From positions 1 through 9,461 of the forward strand of contig JBJXFI010000328.1 of NCBI GenBank assembly GCA_046154695.1: a DNA stretch of 9,461 nt, written 5' to 3'. Positions 7,248 to 9,461 of the stretch are shown one piece after another. The stretch's first letter is position 1. Each line of letters opens with the position of its first letter. This stretch comes from DALYLB01 sp046154695 (GTDB taxonomy: Bacteria > Acidobacteriota > Blastocatellia > RBC074). A model generated the notes under the pieces. The model did no database searches. It was not told the DNA's origin and saw nothing but the letters and a program-made list of their open reading frames with translations. The position numbers and the translations under genes are program-made.

Positions 7248-8057
7248 ATGGAGCACTTCAATTTTCAGGAACGAGGCGGTTTGAAACTGCTGGTTTGCGA
7301 ACCGCTGGAGAAGATCGGATTCCGAAACGCCTTCAGCACGCGTCTGGGCGGAGTCAGCCCCCTGCCGGAAGCGGCGCTGAGCCTCGGCAATTTCAGCCAG
7401 GACGAGCCCGCCAACGTGATCGAGAACCGCCGCCGCCTGCTGGCCGCGCTCGACGCGCCCGATTGGCGGCTGGTCACGGCGAAGCAGATCCACTCCGCCC
7501 AGGTGCGATTTGTGCGGGACGCGGCGGATGCCGCCGCCGAACCGGCCTCCTGTGACGCGCTCGCGGCGGCCGTACCCGGAACCTTTCTCGCGGTGCAAAC
7601 CGCCGATTGCCTGCCGATTCTGATCGCCGATGAGCGGACGGGCGCGTTCGCCGCCGTTCACGCCGGCTGGCGCGGCACGCTCGCCGGAATCGTCGCACGA
7701 ACCGTCGAGCGCATGCAACAGCAGTTCGATTCGCGCCCCGCGGATCTGCGGGCCGCGCTCGGACCGGCCATCAGCGCCCCGGTCTTCGAGGTCGGCCCCG
7801 AGGTCCTCGATTCGTTTCGCCGTGAATTCGACTATGCCGGAGAGCTGATCTCCGATCTGCAGCGGTCCGGCAAGGGCCATCTCGACATCACCCGCGCGAA
7901 CGTCCGGCAATTGATCGACGCCGGACTCGCGCCCGAGCGAATTTATGACTGCGGGCTCTGCACGTGGCTCCGCAACGATCTCTTCTTCAGTTATCGCCGC
8001 GAACGCGGCGCCGAGAGGCCCGTCGGCCGCCTGATGGGCGTCATCGGCCGGAAATGA
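7248..8057 (+). CDS. pgeF: Laccase-domain (YfiH/DUF152) peptidoglycan-editing factor
   Basis: The 269-residue protein belongs to the YfiH/PgeF family, once called multicopper polyphenol oxidase. In E. coli the family member prevents incorporation of wrong residues into the peptidoglycan peptide; other homologues act on purine nucleosides. The three metal-binding residues are present: His82 in AKQIH, Cys121 in QTADCLPIL and His138 in AVHAGWRG. GFRNAFSTRLGGVS (24-37), LGPAIS (171-176) and CGLCTW...FFSYRRE (235-252) complete the family pattern. The start at 7248 is preferred because GAGAGGG precedes it closely; an in-frame ATG at 7230 lacks any ribosome site and would leave only 2 bases to the divergent acpS start. 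Promoters must lie inside the neighbouring coding sequence in either case. Confidence 0.93.
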   Translation: MEHFNFQERGGLKLLVCEPLEKIGFRNAFSTRLGGVSPLPEAALSLGNFSQDEPANVIENRRRLLAALDAPDWRLVTAKQIHSAQVRFVRDAADAAAEPASCDALAAAVPGTFLAVQTADCLPILIADERTGAFAAVHAGWRGTLAGIVARTVERMQQQFDSRPADLRAALGPAISAPVFEVGPEVLDSFRREFDYAGELISDLQRSGKGHLDITRANVRQLIDAGLAPERIYDCGLCTWLRNDLFFSYRRERGAERPVGRLMGVIGRK

Positions 8058-8073
8058 TGAAATTGACAACCCC

Positions 8074-8125
8074 GTTTGGAGTTCCGCCTTCAGGCGGTCT
8101 TCCGCCAGCGGGCGGAACTCCGAAT
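8074..8125. repeat. REP-like double palindrome
   Basis: The outer arms GGAGTTCCGCC (8078-8088) and GGCGGAACTCC (8111-8121) are perfect 11-bp inverted repeats, extendable outward with two A-T pairs (8075-8076 with 8123-8124) and wobbles. Inside are two small hairpins, CCGCC TTCA GGCGG (8084-8097) and TTCCGCC AGCG GGCGGAA (8100-8117), so the element can fold as one long or two short hairpins. Its left 24 bases match 4583-4606 in opposite orientation. It sits in the 85-base gap between pgeF and the thioredoxin-fold gene, a typical place for REP or BIME-type repeats. Confidence 0.88.
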
Positions 8126-8142
8126 GGTTCCGGGAGACACGA

Positions 8143-9461
8143 GTGAATCCAAATTCCCTTCACATGATACAAATGCCGCACCGCCTCTTCTTTGCCCTCG
8201 TCTGTCTTCTCTGCTGCCTTGCGCTGCTCGCCGCGCCCTTGCAGGCGCAGACGAAGCCGGCGCTGGCGCCGGCGGACGCTCCGGCCGAGGCGCCGGTCGA
8301 CTCCGATGACGATTTGCGGCGGTCGATTCAATCCTCGGGCGGCAGCGAGCAGTTGATCGTGGCCAACCTCGAGGATTATCTGAAGCGATATCCGCGGAGC
8401 GCGCGGCGGGAGATGCTCGAAAAGCAGATCTACAAGCTGAGCGTCAAGCTCCGCGACCGCGATCGCATCATCGCTTACGCGGGAAAGATCCTCGCGGCGG
8501 ACGCGGGCGATATCGACGCGCTGACCAGCCTGATCACGACGCTTCGCGAGCGGCGCGGCGCGGGCGACCTCGAACAGGCGCTGCGATACGCCGATCAGCT
8601 CGTCAAGCAGTTCGACGTGATCGTGGCCGGCAACCCGAAGCCGAAGCGCGTCAGCGAGGCCCGCTGGCAGGATCAGAAGGACCAGGGGTCGGCCTCGGTC
8701 TATCTGCTGCGCGGCAAGATCCTCGCCGATCTCGGCCAGGATGAGAAAGCCGTGAGCGATCTGCAGCGGAGCTTCAGGCTCTACAAGCTGGGCGCCGCGG
8801 CCATGACGCTCGGCGAGATCGCGGAGCGGCGAAAAAACACCGATGAGGCGATCGACCTCTATGCGCAGGCCTTCGTCATCGGCCTCGTCACCAGCGAGGA
8901 CCTCGATCTGAAATCGCTTCGCGCGCGGCTCGGCCAGGTCTATGCGGCGAAGCATAAATCGGAGGCCGGCCTCGGAGACCGCATTCTCAAGATCCACGAC
9001 GCCTATGTGCGCGACCGGGAGGAGCGCGCGGCCCGGATCGATCGCCCCAATCCCAACGAGGGGCTCGCCGATCCGATGGCCTTCACGCTGACCAACCTCG
9101 ACGGCTCGCCCCTCCGGCTCAGCGATCACCGCGGCAAGGTCATCGTCATGAACTTCTGGGCGACATGGTGCGGCCCCTGCCTCACCGAAATGCCCCTCTT
9201 CGAAAAGACCGTCGCGAAATTCAAGGACGACAAGCGGATTCTCTTTCTCGCCGTCAACACCGATGAAGACCGCGAACTGGTCGCGCCCTTCCTGAAGCAG
9301 TACAAATTCAATCTGCCGATCGCCTATGCCGACTATCTCGATCATCACTTCGTCGTCAATTCCATCCCGACGACGATCATCCTCGATTCCCGGGGGCAGG
9401 TCTCGTTCCGCCAGGCCGGCTTTATGCCCGGCGACGATTTCGTCGCCCTGCTCACCGGCCG
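8143..9461 (+). CDS. TlpA-type thioredoxin-fold protein with helical N-terminal region (3' end beyond window)
   Basis: The frame is open to the right edge (439 codons seen). An N-terminal signal peptide (hydrophobic LFFALVCLLCCLALLAA, cleavage near LQA-QT at 35) sends it to the periplasm. Residues about 58-300 are helical and TPR-like, for example NLEDYLKRYPRSARREMLEK, and contain paired helices around a repeated tetratricopeptide-style A/L spacing. Residues about 309-439 form a TlpA/AhpC-type thioredoxin domain: FTLTNLDGSPLRLSDHRGK, then FWATWCGPC with Cys343 and Cys346, and the cis-proline in SIPTT (Pro409). It probably reduces disulfides of exported proteins, for instance in cytochrome c maturation, but the partner is unknown. 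The GTG start at 8143 is chosen because GGGAGA lies about 6 bases before it; in-frame ATGs at 8164 and 8173 lack a ribosome site. A long antisense frame here is a shadow. Confidence 0.92.
   Translation, partial: MNPNSLHMIQMPHRLFFALVCLLCCLALLAAPLQAQTKPALAPADAPAEAPVDSDDDLRRSIQSSGGSEQLIVANLEDYLKRYPRSARREMLEKQIYKLSVKLRDRDRIIAYAGKILAADAGDIDALTSLITTLRERRGAGDLEQALRYADQLVKQFDVIVAGNPKPKRVSEARWQDQKDQGSASVYLLRGKILADLGQDEKAVSDLQRSFRLYKLGAAAMTLGEIAERRKNTDEAIDLYAQAFVIGLVTSEDLDLKSLRARLGQVYAAKHKSEAGLGDRILKIHDAYVRDREERAARIDRPNPNEGLADPMAFTLTNLDGSPLRLSDHRGKVIVMNFWATWCGPCLTEMPLFEKTVAKFKDDKRILFLAVNTDEDRELVAPFLKQYKFNLPIAYADYLDHHFVVNSIPTTIILDSRGQVSFRQAGFMPGDDFVALLTG

Noticed and set aside
8076..8309. Plus-strand open frame starting in the repeat (MEFRLQAV)
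   Set aside because: It begins inside the REP-like element and is out of frame with the clear thioredoxin-fold gene.
8041..9348. 435-codon minus-strand open frame antisense to the thioredoxin-fold gene
   Set aside because: It is the mirror of a gene with WCGPC and cis-proline motifs, and its end merely translates the REP-like repeat.

Overview
The window looks like a chromosomal stretch of a GC-rich soil or sediment bacterium, most likely an Acidobacteriota member (Bryobacterales- or Blastocatellia-like). This assignment is an inference. It rests on the high GC content, on the dispersed palindromic repeat that would read 'SSAFRR' or 'EFRLQA' if translated, and on a TlpA-like protein whose N-terminal half resembles many acidobacterial thioredoxin-fold proteins. 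No rRNA, tRNA, CRISPR array or transposase gene is visible.

Left part (1-1900) looks accessory. The first ~600 bases are clearly poorer in GC than the rest. They hold the 5' end of a secreted-protein gene running off the left edge (minus strand). Upstream of it is a ~535-base gap with a long imperfect hairpin (367-451), a possible fossil of a helicase-type coding sequence (598-714) and a REP-like palindrome (719-747). Next comes a tightly coupled minus-strand pair: a small lipoprotein (1203-1655) and an acidic cytosolic-type protein (778-1191). The C-terminal domain of the lipoprotein resembles the nuclease tips of RHS-type polymorphic toxins, so the pair is best read as a toxin with its immunity protein. 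This is the most interesting system in the window. A 10-bp tandem repeat (1695-1770) and a TATAAT box lie in the divergent intergenic region that follows.

Middle part (1900-7227): a two-helix membrane protein of unknown function (plus strand) converges on a long minus-strand run. In transcription order the run is acpS (holo-ACP synthase), an exported S9 prolyl-oligopeptidase-type peptidase, a CPBP-family membrane protein that lacks the usual Glu-Glu-Arg motif, a SpoIIM-family membrane protein and a 91-residue unknown. Spacing (0, 62, 31 and 83 bases) allows one transcript, but a REP-like hairpin separates the peptidase from the CPBP gene.

Right part (7230-9461): pgeF (laccase-domain peptidoglycan-editing factor) starts almost back to back with acpS. 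It is followed, after a double REP-like palindrome, by a TlpA-type thioredoxin-fold protein with a signal peptide and a helical-repeat N-terminal region, cut by the right edge. This part is ordinary envelope and housekeeping content.
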